64,000 nt of DNA, from positions 101,638 to 165,637 of the forward strand of contig NZ_BMFV01000004.1 in assembly GCF_014639255.1 (NCBI RefSeq), in the 5' to 3' direction. The notes under the pieces are model-generated. The model was not told where the DNA came from. It was given only the letters and a program-made list of their open reading frames with translations, and made no database searches. The DNA comes from Pullulanibacillus pueri. Lineage in GTDB: Bacteria; Bacillota; Bacilli; Bacillales; Sporolactobacillaceae. Made by a program: the position numbers and the translations under genes. Position 1 is the stretch's first letter; each line of letters begins with the position of its first letter. Shown piece by piece: positions 35,318 to 43,987 of this stretch.

Positions 35318-35336
35318 CTTTATTTCCTCCACTTCA

Positions 35337-35681
35337 TTAAAAGGGTTCGTGACTGAGTTCAAGTGCCGCGGCAATTTTTCCATCTGCATGGTGACCCGCT
35401 AATAACAATCGACCTTTATCGTCAATTTCCCAATCGGTTAAACCTTCTGCATAAACCCAGCCGAGGTCAATTTTAAGACCGACTCGGTATGGACCTGCCC
35501 CTGTGATTTTCCCAATGGAATACTTAATCTTACCATTACGAATATAAGCTCCAACTGATAACATATTATCATCATTAAAAGCACTATAAGCACCGTTAGT
35601 TGTTTCTAAATGTAGGTAGACCTCTTGATTTAGGAAACGATCTAGTGCAGCTTGAACTTGGGGTTTACTAATAGCTTCCAT
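35337..35681 (-). CDS. yojF: YojF family protein (DUF1806)
   Basis: A 114-residue small beta-rich protein, recognised from its characteristic sequence (LETTNGAYSAFNDDNMLSVG, GPYRVGLKIDLGWVYAEGLT). Biochemical role not established; constant pairing with bshB2 suggests a link to bacillithiol metabolism. It begins 6 bases after the stop of the AlaX-type gene and ends 19 bases before bshB2, so alaX-yojF-bshB2-yqkB form one unit. Confidence 0.9.
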   Translation of the reverse strand: MEAISKPQVQAALDRFLNQEVYLHLETTNGAYSAFNDDNMLSVGAYIRNGKIKYSIGKITGAGPYRVGLKIDLGWVYAEGLTDWEIDDKGRLLLAGHHADGKIAAALELSHEPF

Positions 35682-35687
35682 GATTAT

Positions 35688-36908
35688 TTATCCCTCCACT
35701 TTACGGGTTTCTTGTAATTGTGTCATAAGCTGTTTTAAAACATATTCAGGGGTGACAACGGCTTCCCCTCCGCCTTGAGCACGTTCAGGCTTTCCTCCGC
35801 CTTTACCATTAATAAGTGACAATGACGGCTGTATAAGTTGATTCATATTATAGTGAGGTTCAGTTCCTCGTGCTGCGATGACATGTAAGCGATCCTTGTT
35901 TTGAACAACCATTAAAACAATCGCGTGAGGGTCTGTGTCAGTGAGCGCTGTTACGAGCTTTTGACATGTTTTTACAGGACGATCATTCAGAGTAAGTGTC
36001 ACTAACCGATGACCATCATGATTCGTCGCTTCAGCTAACCTCTCTTTGACTTCATAGGTTAAGAGCAGTTGCTCCTGGTCTTCAATCGTTTTTTCAAGCT
36101 CTTTTTGTTTTACAAGCAGTTGTTCAACCGCCTCAGGAAGATCATGTTCTTGACTGCTTAACGTTTGGCTAAGCCTTTGAGTAATGGTGTGTTTTTCATC
36201 CAATGCTTGAACTGCACGCCATCCACAAACAAAAGTCACTCTTGTCTGATGCTTTTGCCGTTCCCAAGACAAGACTTTAAGAGGACCAATTTCTCCTGTT
36301 GTGCTTGGATGTGTTCCCCCACACGCATTATAGTCAATCCCCTCAATGATTACGAGGCGAATAGCTTCGTTAACCGTCGGCGGTTTGCGAAGCGGATACT
36401 GTTGCCAAGAATCCCCCTCTGGCCATACTGTTGTTATTGGGCGGTGCTGATAAATAATGGTTTGGACCATTTCCTCAACTTTATGTACGGTCTCTTCAGA
36501 AAGCGACTCCGTATCTATGTCTATGGTTGAACTCTCACGTCCAAGATGAAAACTCACTGTTTTAAAACCATAGTGATCTGCAAAAATAGCTGAAAGCAAA
36601 TGCTGTCCGGCATGCTGTTGCATATGGTCAAAGCGTCGCTCCCAGTCAACGACACCTTCAACCTCAGTGCCCTCTAATGCTTGTAAAGGAACGGAGGTAT
36701 AGTGTCTGATTTCACCGTTTATTTTTTCAACATTGATGACTGGTATCCCATTAAGAAGGCCTGTATCAAAGGGTTGCCCTCCACCCGTCGGATAAAAAGC
36801 TGTTTGATCAAGCATCGAGTAGTACCCTTTGTCATCTTGTCCGTTTTGAATGATCTTGGCAGTGAATTTTTGTATGTAAGCATCATCATAATATAGTAAT
36901 TGGGTCAT
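35688..36908 (-). CDS. Alanyl-tRNA editing protein (AlaX-L type, with DHHA1 domain)
   Basis: A 406-residue trans-editing protein hydrolysing Ser- or Gly-mischarged tRNA-Ala. The AlaRS-like editing fold is seen in QTAFYPTGGGQPFDTG, the zinc motif H-x3-H in RFDHMQQHAGQHLLSA near 95-105 and the C-x3-H part in YNACGGTHPSTTGEIG near 200. A coiled coil (~240-290) leads to a DHHA1 C-terminal domain (INGKGGGKPERAQGGG). First gene of the unit with yojF and bshB2. Confidence 0.92.
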   Translation of the reverse strand: MTQLLYYDDAYIQKFTAKIIQNGQDDKGYYSMLDQTAFYPTGGGQPFDTGLLNGIPVINVEKINGEIRHYTSVPLQALEGTEVEGVVDWERRFDHMQQHAGQHLLSAIFADHYGFKTVSFHLGRESSTIDIDTESLSEETVHKVEEMVQTIIYQHRPITTVWPEGDSWQQYPLRKPPTVNEAIRLVIIEGIDYNACGGTHPSTTGEIGPLKVLSWERQKHQTRVTFVCGWRAVQALDEKHTITQRLSQTLSSQEHDLPEAVEQLLVKQKELEKTIEDQEQLLLTYEVKERLAEATNHDGHRLVTLTLNDRPVKTCQKLVTALTDTDPHAIVLMVVQNKDRLHVIAARGTEPHYNMNQLIQPSLSLINGKGGGKPERAQGGGEAVVTPEYVLKQLMTQLQETRKVEG

Positions 36909-36961
36909 CTGATACCCTCACAATCCATTAACAATTTGGTAGCGTTCCTCACTTAAAACCT

Positions 36962-36967
36962 ATTATA
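36962..36967 (-). promoter_or_regulatory. Extended -10 promoter of the AlaX-type unit
   Basis: TGCTATAAT on the minus strand (TATAAT at 36967-36962), 54 bases before ATG 36908; no good -35 is visible, but the TGn extension can compensate. Confidence 0.5.
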
Positions 36968-37412
36968 GCACCAAACGTGATAAAAACTCATTTGCAAAGC
37001 TCAAAAATAAAGGATTTAAAGCTTGTGAATGATTAAAAAAAGTGGGCGAAAAGCTTGCCCCGATCCTTATAAAGGCACTTTCACTAAAACCGTCATATCC
37101 ATGTGAAAACGCCGAAGTTACCACCTCACCCCCAAAAAAAGTAATGAGACTTTTCGGGGAGCCCAATGATGCGTCTACCCTCGTCCAAAAATCGTTAAAA
37201 CTTTTCTACGAGGATTATGCTCTTAGTAGCTTTCTTTACCCTGTGGACATGAGGAAAGCAAGCGACCTGGAATGGCGTCAACACCCTCCGCTCTATCAAT
37301 ACCCGAATAATTACATTTATCCAACAAAAAGGCCACAGAAAGCATTCAATTTATAAATTCTGCTGCAAGTGAACGAACAGTTGCCACTTTTGACTGATAT
37401 ATTGAAAAAATC
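36968..37412. other. Intergenic region with relic of the inverted-repeat element
   Basis: About 450 bases without a convincing gene; open frames on both strands overlap each other and lack ribosome sites. The stretch 37240-37283 (CCTGTGGACATGAGGAAAGC, then AAGCGACCTGGAATGG) resembles the centre of the 160-bp element at 17194-17353 with scattered differences, but its terminal repeats are gone. The rest is unassigned. Confidence 0.5.
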
Positions 37413-37441
37413 ATGACGTTCAAAATAAGCTATGGTATACT
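37413..37441 (+). promoter_or_regulatory. Promoter of the MATE gene
   Basis: ATGACG (37413-37418), a 17-base spacer and TATACT (37436-37441), 39 bases before the MATE start. Confidence 0.6.
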
Positions 37442-37480
37442 TCATAGGGTCTATCTCTCACTAAAAAGGAATGTCTTCTT

Positions 37481-38845
37481 ATGTATGCAACTCAAACCAC
37501 AGCCCAAAAAGTAAAAGTTTTACTTTCTTTATTACTTCCAATACTCGTCACGCAAATTGGGATGTCAGCCATGAATTTCTTTGACACCTTAATGTCTGGT
37601 CATGCAGGCACCCATGATTTAGCCGGAGTTGCGATTGGCTCCAGTCTTTGGGTACCCGTTTTCACTGGGTTATCGGGCATACTTATTTCTTTGACGACGC
37701 TTATTTCTCACCATATAGGTAATAAAAGACAAAAAGCTGTTCCTTTTACCCTCATCCAAGCACTTTATCTGTCGATTATTATAGCATTATTAGTCATGAT
37801 CATTGGAAGTTTTGTCCTTCAGCCTATTTTAAATCTTATGGATTTGACCAGCGATGTGCAACGTATTGCAGCAGGTTATCTTCGTGCTCTAGCGGTGGGC
37901 ATGATTCCCTTATTCATTTATGGCGTTCTAAGGAACTTTATCGATGCTCATGGTAAAACAAATTTGTCAATGTTGATCACATTGTCATCATTACCCATTA
38001 ATATTCTCTTTAACTATTTATTTATATTTGGAAAATTAGGGTTCCCTAGACTTGGAGGGATAGGAGCCGGTTATGCTACGGCGATGACTTATTGGATTAT
38101 TACAGCCATTGCCGTTTTAGTCATATGGCGTGGATCTATTTTTTCTCAGTACAAAGGGGATTATAAAGTTTATCCCTTATCTCTCAAGGAGTGGAAGGTT
38201 CTCCTTAAAATTGGTGTTCCCATCGGGTTATCTATTTTTTTTGAAACGAGTATTTTTTCAGCGGTTACACTTTTCATGAGCCAATATAACACTGTCACCA
38301 TTGCGGCACATCAGGCGGCCATTAACTTTGAATCCTTACTTTTCATGGTACCATTAAGCATCTCGATGGCCTTAACAATCGCCGTTGCTTTTGAAAATGG
38401 AGCAAGCCGTCATCAGGATGCTAAAACCTATAGTCAACTGGGTATTGGCATGGCTCTTGGCATTGCGCTCATTCTATCCGTTTTCTTATTTCTCTTCAGA
38501 GAATCGTTTGCTCATTTATATTCTGAAGATACCGAAGTCATTGCAATGACGAGTCATTTTCTTATTTATGCGGTCTTCTTTCAGATTTCGGATGCCCTGC
38601 AAGCCCCTATTCAAGGGGCACTTAGAGGTTATAGAGATGTTAATACGGCACTCATCATGACCTTAATTGCCTATTGGATCATTGGCCTTCCTGCGGGATA
38701 TGTACTAGCTAATTTTACTCATTTCGGACCTTTTGGCTATTGGATCGGTTTAATCATTGGACTGGCAATCGGAGCTATCGGATTAGCCATACGTTTAAAC
38801 CAAATTCAAAATCACAACCAAAAGAAAGATCAAACTTCTTCTTAG
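37481..38845 (+). CDS. MATE-family multidrug/metabolite antiporter
   Basis: A 454-residue, 12-segment Na+/H+-coupled exporter of the MATE family. Typical sequence: MNFFDTLMSGHAGTHDLAGV after segment 1, LRNFIDAHGKTNLSMLITL, SIFFETSIFSAVTLFMSQY, and the second-half GALRGYRDVNTALIMTL. Single-gene transcript with a clear promoter and a 12-bp terminator-like stem. Substrate unknown. It is read divergently from the AlaX unit. Confidence 0.92.
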   Translation: MYATQTTAQKVKVLLSLLLPILVTQIGMSAMNFFDTLMSGHAGTHDLAGVAIGSSLWVPVFTGLSGILISLTTLISHHIGNKRQKAVPFTLIQALYLSIIIALLVMIIGSFVLQPILNLMDLTSDVQRIAAGYLRALAVGMIPLFIYGVLRNFIDAHGKTNLSMLITLSSLPINILFNYLFIFGKLGFPRLGGIGAGYATAMTYWIITAIAVLVIWRGSIFSQYKGDYKVYPLSLKEWKVLLKIGVPIGLSIFFETSIFSAVTLFMSQYNTVTIAAHQAAINFESLLFMVPLSISMALTIAVAFENGASRHQDAKTYSQLGIGMALGIALILSVFLFLFRESFAHLYSEDTEVIAMTSHFLIYAVFFQISDALQAPIQGALRGYRDVNTALIMTLIAYWIIGLPAGYVLANFTHFGPFGYWIGLIIGLAIGAIGLAIRLNQIQNHNQKKDQTSS

Positions 38846-38869
38846 AGGTGGGGTTAAAAGTATATAAGA

Positions 38870-38915
38870 CAAAGGAAAAACTGACGATTTTTGAAGTGAA
38901 TCGGTTTTTCCTTTG
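38870..38915 (+). terminator. Hairpin downstream of the MATE gene
   Basis: Perfect 12-bp stem CAAAGGAAAAAC (38870-38881) with GTTTTTCCTTTG (38904-38915) and an inner CGATT/AATCG. No long T-run follows, so efficiency is uncertain. Confidence 0.6.
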
Positions 38916-39052
38916 CACTTAAGGTCGCTCCGTCAAAATACTTCACTTTATATTTGCGTCATGATACTTACTCATATTCAAAAATATGATTGTTCTTCTT
39001 TTGATTTGGCTTATTTCGTTATGCCCCGGCCTCTTTTTGTACGGCAAATTTC

Positions 39053-39988
39053 TTATGCCAATAGATGCAGGCCAAAGCGTCTAGAGAAATTGGACAATAA
39101 TCTCAGTCCAGCAATACTATTTCCTTTCTTATTAATCGCGGGCCCGATAATCCCAATGCCCATCTTTCCAGGCGCGACAGCTAAAATGCCCCCACTCACA
39201 CCACTTTTGGCAGGAATCCCTGTCCGCATTGCACTCTCCCCCGACTCATTGTACATTCCAGCTGTGAACATAATTGTATTCACCGCTTTGATGATCTCAA
39301 CATCAATGAGTTGGTCATGTGTCCCGGGAACAATGCCATCATTAGCAAGAAAAGCCGCCATCTGCGCAAGATCATGACAAGTTACACTAATGGAGCACAG
39401 ACGAAAGTATAGGTCAAGAGCCTCATCGACATTCCCCTCAATAATCCCTGTGCTTTTCATAAAATAAGCCACTGCCCGATTTCTGTCCCCTGTCTCCATT
39501 TCTGAACGGTACACTTTATCATTGATTGTGATACCCTGATTTTTTGCAATTTTTTTAATGAACTCTAGCACTTTTTCAAATTTAAGATCAACACTTTCAC
39601 CTTTGATAAGAGAAGCGACAGCAATCGCTCCCGAATTGATCATCGGATTTAAAGGAATATGGTTCTCTACGGTCTCCAGTTTTGAGATTGAATTAAAAGG
39701 CTCTCCACTCGGTTCCATCCCCACTTTTGAGAAAACGCGTTCAAAGCCATTATCTGATAAAGCCACCATTAAACTGATCACTTTAGAAATACTTTGCAGA
39801 GAAAAATCCAAATGGCAATCCCCTGCAGTAATAGGTTTCCCATTAAGTGGGACCACTGTAATGCCAAGCCGTTCCGGATCGGCGTGCTGTAATTCGGGAA
39901 TATAAGAGGCGACTTCACCGTAATGCGCAACTCTTCTGTTCTCTTCTACCATCTGATGCAATTCCTGAGCATTAAAATAATCAGCCAT
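39053..39988 (-). CDS. glsA: Glutaminase
   Basis: A 311-residue enzyme hydrolysing glutamine to glutamate and ammonia. The serine-beta-lactamase-like S-x2-K is in FSLQSISKVISLMVAL near residue 66. Other family signatures are HIPLNPMINSGAIAVASL, AVAYFMKSTG and the C-terminal KSGVSGGILAVAPGKMGIG. Length matches the short GlsA type without ankyrin repeats. A GGAGGTAAACACTA ribosome site precedes ATG 39988. Monocistronic. Confidence 0.95.
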   Translation of the reverse strand: MADYFNAQELHQMVEENRRVAHYGEVASYIPELQHADPERLGITVVPLNGKPITAGDCHLDFSLQSISKVISLMVALSDNGFERVFSKVGMEPSGEPFNSISKLETVENHIPLNPMINSGAIAVASLIKGESVDLKFEKVLEFIKKIAKNQGITINDKVYRSEMETGDRNRAVAYFMKSTGIIEGNVDEALDLYFRLCSISVTCHDLAQMAAFLANDGIVPGTHDQLIDVEIIKAVNTIMFTAGMYNESGESAMRTGIPAKSGVSGGILAVAPGKMGIGIIGPAINKKGNSIAGLRLLSNFSRRFGLHLLA

Positions 39989-40086
39989 TAGTGTTTACCT
40001 CCGTATCCTTGCTTCTTTCCTTAATATGGCTAGAATCTGTAGGACTCATTCGAGCGCAGAGGCATTACTGATTTTTAGAGGATGAA

Positions 40087-40323
40087 ATGACTTACTCGCA
40101 AAATCTTATTGATGTTATCGAAAAAGAAGAAGTCCTTCTACATTACCCAAAGGTGAAGGAAAAGTCCCGAGAACGGTATAAAATAGAAGCTAAAAATAGC
40201 GAATTAAAAAATAGACACGGGTACAATGTTTATAAATCCTCGGGTCTATTAGATATGGAAATACAAGGAGCCATGGCTATATTCGCAGTGAACTTAAAAA
40301 GAATTCTAAAACTAATGAAATAA
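40087..40323 (+). pseudogene. IS1182-type transposase, C-terminal relic
   Basis: Seventy-eight codons correspond to the end of IS1182-family DDE transposases: ERYKIEAKNSELKNRHGYN, then SSGLLDMEIQGAMAIFAVNL and KRILKLM. Full enzymes are about 450-550 residues, so more than 80 percent is missing, including the catalytic part apart from the final region. The following sequence to about 40462 resembles the insertion-sequence end (ATGAGGGAACAA at 40325-40336 is inversely repeated at 40452-40462). A non-functional remnant. Confidence 0.75.
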
Positions 40324-40351
40324 AATGAGGGAACAATAGGCAAATAATTAT

Positions 40352-40402
40352 AAAAAAAAACGACTCAAAATTCATTTTTTGAATTTAGAGTCGTCTTTTT
40401 TT
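40352..40402. terminator. Bidirectional terminator between the IS relic and tyrS
   Basis: ACGACTCAAAATTC (40360-40373) pairs with GAATTTAGAGTCGT (40381-40394). A-run on one side and T-run on the other let it serve tyrS (minus) and the relic (plus). Confidence 0.85.
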
Positions 40403-40470
40403 ATAAAGCTAGTGAGTTTTCCAGAAAATCGTAAGATTTTCAGTGGCCTCGTTGTCCCTCATGCTTTTGT

Positions 40471-41727
40471 TTAATATTGTACGAGTGTGTATTTCTTTTT
40501 GCCTCGTCTTAATAAAATAAATTGGTCTTCTATCCGATCTTGTTCCGTAACAATATAACCCATCTCTGTTTGCCGTTCCCCGTTAATATAAATCGCACCA
40601 TTACTGATATCTTCACGAGCCTGACGTTTAGATGGCGACACTCCCGCTTGAACGAGGAGATCAATCAAGCCGATATCTTCTTTTGTTTCTACGGTATATG
40701 AAGGCACATCTTTAAAACCTTGCTGAATATCAGACGCAGACAATGACTTAATATCGCCACTAAATAAGGCTTCAGTAATCTTAATAGCTTGTTGAAGAGC
40801 GTCTTCACCATGTACAAATGTCGTCAATTCTTCTGCTAATCTTTTTTGCGCCACACGCTTTTCCGGAGCAGTTTTGACTTCCTTTTCTAAGCGATCGATC
40901 TCTTCCTTCGACAAAAAGGTAAAGTATTTGATAAAACGAATCACATCACGATCATCGGTATTAATCCAAAACTGGTAAAACTCATATGGCGTTGTTTTGA
41001 CTGGATCTAACCAAATACCATTGCCCATTGATTTTCCGAGTTTTTGACCATCACTATTTGTGATCAAAGGCATCGTAAGACCGAAGGCTTGCTCCTCATG
41101 CCCCGAACGACGAATGAGTTCTAAGCCGGCAGTAATATTACCCCATTGATCACTGCCGCCAATTTGTAAACGAGCACCTTCCTTTTCAAACAGGTTAAGG
41201 TAGTCATAGGCCTGAAGCATCATGTAACTGAATTCAGTATAGGAAATTCCTGAATCCATCCTTGACGTCACAGAGTCCTTTGAAAGCATGTAATTGATCG
41301 GAAAATGCTTACCAATATCTCTTAAGAACGAGATGAGGCTTATACTACTCAACCAATCATAGTTATTAGCAAGAAGAGCTCGATTGTCTCCATCGCTGAA
41401 ATTCAAAAACCGCGATAACTGATCTTTGAGTTTACCGCCCCACGCTTCAACAATATTTTGCTCGTTAAGTTGACGTTCGGTAGAGCGTCCACTGGGATCA
41501 CCAATAAGTCCAGTCCCTCCGCCGACAAGTGCGATGGGCTTATGGCCTGCATCTTGGAATCTTTTTAAAACAACAATTTGTAATAAATTTCCTACATGTA
41601 AACTATCCGCTGTTGGATCAAAACCACAATACAAGGTGATAGGTTTTTCTAATGCTTTCCGTAATTCCTCTTTATCTGTCACTTGAAATAATAAATCTCT
41701 GTACTCTAAATCTTGAATAACATCCAT
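40471..41727 (-). CDS. tyrS: Tyrosyl-tRNA synthetase
   Basis: A 418-residue class I synthetase. The HIGH-type motif is FDPTADSLHVGNLLQI near residue 40, the tyrosine pocket lies around YMMLQAYDYLNLFEKEG, and the KMSKS-type loop is GQKLGKSMGNGIW near 228. The C-terminal S4-like domain reads SKRQAREDISNGAIYINGER. GGAGG lies seven bases before ATG 41727; the frame to 41751 is discarded. Controlled by the T-box leader immediately upstream. Confidence 0.96.
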   Translation of the reverse strand: MDVIQDLEYRDLLFQVTDKEELRKALEKPITLYCGFDPTADSLHVGNLLQIVVLKRFQDAGHKPIALVGGGTGLIGDPSGRSTERQLNEQNIVEAWGGKLKDQLSRFLNFSDGDNRALLANNYDWLSSISLISFLRDIGKHFPINYMLSKDSVTSRMDSGISYTEFSYMMLQAYDYLNLFEKEGARLQIGGSDQWGNITAGLELIRRSGHEEQAFGLTMPLITNSDGQKLGKSMGNGIWLDPVKTTPYEFYQFWINTDDRDVIRFIKYFTFLSKEEIDRLEKEVKTAPEKRVAQKRLAEELTTFVHGEDALQQAIKITEALFSGDIKSLSASDIQQGFKDVPSYTVETKEDIGLIDLLVQAGVSPSKRQAREDISNGAIYINGERQTEMGYIVTEQDRIEDQFILLRRGKKKYTLVQY

Positions 41728-41756
41728 TTTTACGCCTCCGTTAACAATCAAATAAA

Positions 41757-42005
41757 AATAAAAAGCCCTCCTAATAAAAGGAGCGCTTCGACACGCGGTA
41801 CCATCCTTCTTGGGAAAATCAAAAACCTTCCCACTTCATTTCGTTAACGATGATGGGATCACCGTCCTCTGCTAATAATGTCAGGCATGTTCACAGAAGA
41901 AGCTCAGAGAGGTAATTCGCGTGGTCATCTATGTACTGGCTCGCAGCTTCCGCCAGCTTTCTGAAACAGGGAGTGACTGCTACTGGTTCTCTTCAACGCT
42001 ATTCT
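41757..42005 (-). ncRNA. T-box leader (tyrosine) of tyrS
   Basis: A minus-strand leader with the invariant T-box AGGATGGTACCGCG (41807-41794), followed by a terminator (GCGCTCCT with AGGAGGGC, then TTTTTATTTTT, about 41784-41755). Stem I region contains GAATTAC with TAC at 41914-41912, the expected Tyr specifier codon. Uncharged tRNA-Tyr would pair with both and favour the antiterminator. The 5' limit is approximate. Confidence 0.9.
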
Positions 42006-42047
42006 ATCAATCATTATATAATTAATTTTTACCATATAAGTGAGGAC

Positions 42048-42557
42048 TTAGTCAATGATTATATTGCCTAATTCACTATAAATAGCTATAATATCAGGCA
42101 TTTTCATACGAACGAGACCACTTGAAGACGGTGCAACAAAATCAACCACCCCATTAATCATAGCGTCCTCTTGGTGACCCCAATGAGCCTGCCTTCGTTT
42201 GGCATACTGCAAATAAACGCCTTTGCCAACAAAACAAACAACTTTAGGGAGATAACGGGAGATCTTCTCTTGAAGTATACACCTTCCCTCGTCATATTCT
42301 TCTTTCGTAATCTCTTCAGCCGCTTTCGTAGGGCGTTGAACAATATTCGTGAGTCCATAACCATACTCTAAAAGCTTACCATCTTCCTCAGGTTTAAGTT
42401 TATAGGGCGTTAAACCTGATTGATAGAGGATGTTCCAAAAGCGATTATTCGGATTCGCGAAATGGTGTCCCGTTTCTCCCGAACGAAGACTAGGATTAAA
42501 GCCGACAAAAAGAATGTTTAAATCTGATTGAATATGATCAGGGATTCCTTTTAGCAT
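42048..42557 (-). CDS. Mismatch-specific uracil/thymine-DNA glycosylase (Mug/TDG-like)
   Basis: A 169-residue base-excision repair enzyme of the UDG superfamily. Motif 1 is LFVGFNPSLRSGETGHHFAN near residues 16-35 with Asn in GFNPS; FWNILYQSGL follows. Motif 2 region near the C-terminus is VAPSSSGLVRM. Together they identify the Mug/TDG branch rather than Ung. GAGGTGAAGGA lies directly before ATG 42557. Separate transcript between the T-box leader and zur. Confidence 0.88.
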   Translation of the reverse strand: MLKGIPDHIQSDLNILFVGFNPSLRSGETGHHFANPNNRFWNILYQSGLTPYKLKPEEDGKLLEYGYGLTNIVQRPTKAAEEITKEEYDEGRCILQEKISRYLPKVVCFVGKGVYLQYAKRRQAHWGHQEDAMINGVVDFVAPSSSGLVRMKMPDIIAIYSELGNIIID

Positions 42558-42661
42558 TCCTTCACCTCATAAAAAGTAAGACACTTGCTTCTAGACCGTC
42601 CTCAAAAAGAGAGACCTCGAGTTCTATCTACTCTCATATAGGTGTCATACTATTCTTCTTA

Positions 42662-42692
42662 TAAAAAAGACACCCTCAATTTGTAGGATGCC
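42662..42692 (-). terminator. Terminator of the znuC-znuB-zur operon
   Basis: GGCATCCT pairs with AGGGTGTC on the minus strand (42692-42685 with 42676-42669, two G-U pairs) and is followed by TTTTTTAT, immediately after the zur stop. Confidence 0.8.
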
Positions 42693-43097
42693 TTATTGAC
42701 AGTTTTGGCAATAACCATAGATTTCAAATTTGTGCCCGGTAATCACAAAATGTTTTGATGATCCAAGGATTTCCATTGGACAAAGATCAACCATCTCTGT
42801 CTTTCCACACTTTTTGCAAATAAGATGGTGGTGATGTTCACCCTCACACCGCATTTGATAATGTTTTTCTCCATCCAATTCAGTTTCCTCTAATATTCCA
42901 AGTTGAACAAACAAAGAAAGATTTCTATAAATAGTATCAAAACTCAAGCGATCATAAGACGATTGTAATTGCGTGAGAACATCACGGGCCGAAAGATACC
43001 CAGAGCTATCGGAAAATATCTCCAAAATATCTTCTCTTTTATCTGTTTGCTTATAACCCTCTTGTTTTAAAAGACGTAGCGCCTCTCCCGCATTCAT
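42693..43097 (-). CDS. zur: Fur-family metal regulator, zinc uptake repressor
   Basis: A 134-residue Fur-type repressor. The winged helix covers residues 10-80 (LTQLQSSYDRLSFDTIYRNL). Regulatory metal ligands HHHHLICKKCGKTEMV are followed by the structural zinc CxxC pair (CKKC and CQNC at the C-terminus). Assigned to Zur rather than Fur or PerR because it is the third gene of an operon with the znuC and znuB uptake genes, behind a Zur-box promoter. Gap to znuB is 56 bases. Confidence 0.85.
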   Translation of the reverse strand: MNAGEALRLLKQEGYKQTDKREDILEIFSDSSGYLSARDVLTQLQSSYDRLSFDTIYRNLSLFVQLGILEETELDGEKHYQMRCEGEHHHHLICKKCGKTEMVDLCPMEILGSSKHFVITGHKFEIYGYCQNCQ

Positions 43098-43153
43098 GTA
43101 ATCCCTTCCTATACAATAAATATTGAAAATGATGTTAAAGACATCAATCCATC

Positions 43154-43987
43154 TTATTCTACTAATGCTTGTTGACGCGCTTTTTTCTTTTTATGAATCG
43201 CTTCACCCGTCACAACAGCAAAGTAAGTTAACCCAGTGATAAAAATAATGGATGTCCCAGAGGAGATCTTTAATTGGAAAGCAATCACTACCCCTATTAT
43301 AACAAAAATCAAATTTAATAGAATAGTGGTAAGAATAACGGTTGAAAAATGTCTTGAAAACTTTTTAGCAATCGCAGGCGGTGCCGAATAGAGGGCAACA
43401 ATTAAAAGCATCCCTACAATTTTGATCAACAGGATGGTTGTTAAACCAAGCACGATAAAAAGAATGGTTTCCAAAAACCGAACATTTAGACCCTGGACCG
43501 TTGCAAACTCTTCATCAAATAAATACACTTTAAAAGCATGATAAAACCCTCCAAAAATAAGGAGAATAAGGACAAGCAGCCCTGCAAATATCCATAATTG
43601 CACAGGTGTAATAGAAAAGATATTTCCAAATAAATATTCTTCAAACTCTACTTGTTGCCCAGAAATATCCATTAGTAAAACACCAAGCGCCATGCTCATC
43701 GCCCAAAAAACACCAATAAGGACGTCCGTATGCTGCTGATTACGTCTCTGGAAACGTCCGATTCCAAGCGAAGCTAAGACTGAGATCACAACCGCACCAA
43801 GCATTGGAGAAAAATTAAAAAAATATCCAAGGCCCATTCCACCAATAGCGGTGTGAGCGACTCCCCCACTCATCATGACCATTCTTTTTTCCAAAATAAC
43901 AATCCCAATAATGCCACTAATAATACTGGCCATTATACCGCCTACAATGGCATAGATTAAAACCTCATGTGTAAATTCAATGTTCAT
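43154..43987 (-). CDS. znuB: Zinc ABC transporter permease
   Basis: A 277-residue membrane protein of the ABC-3 family with 7-8 hydrophobic segments; typical early sequence is AIVGGIMASIISGIIGIVIL and RMVMMSGGVAHTAIGGMGLG. It forms the channel for Zn2+ together with ZnuC. Its start overlaps the znuC stop by 11 bases, indicating coupled translation. A manganese/iron role is possible for the family but the Zur box argues for zinc. Confidence 0.9.
   Translation of the reverse strand: MNIEFTHEVLIYAIVGGIMASIISGIIGIVILEKRMVMMSGGVAHTAIGGMGLGYFFNFSPMLGAVVISVLASLGIGRFQRRNQQHTDVLIGVFWAMSMALGVLLMDISGQQVEFEEYLFGNIFSITPVQLWIFAGLLVLILLIFGGFYHAFKVYLFDEEFATVQGLNVRFLETILFIVLGLTTILLIKIVGMLLIVALYSAPPAIAKKFSRHFSTVILTTILLNLIFVIIGVVIAFQLKISSGTSIIFITGLTYFAVVTGEAIHKKKKARQQALVE

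Noticed and set aside
36963..37356. Two overlapping frames on opposite strands (67 and 104 codons)
   Set aside because: They share the same DNA, lack ribosome sites, and one runs through the decayed repeat element; kept as intergenic.
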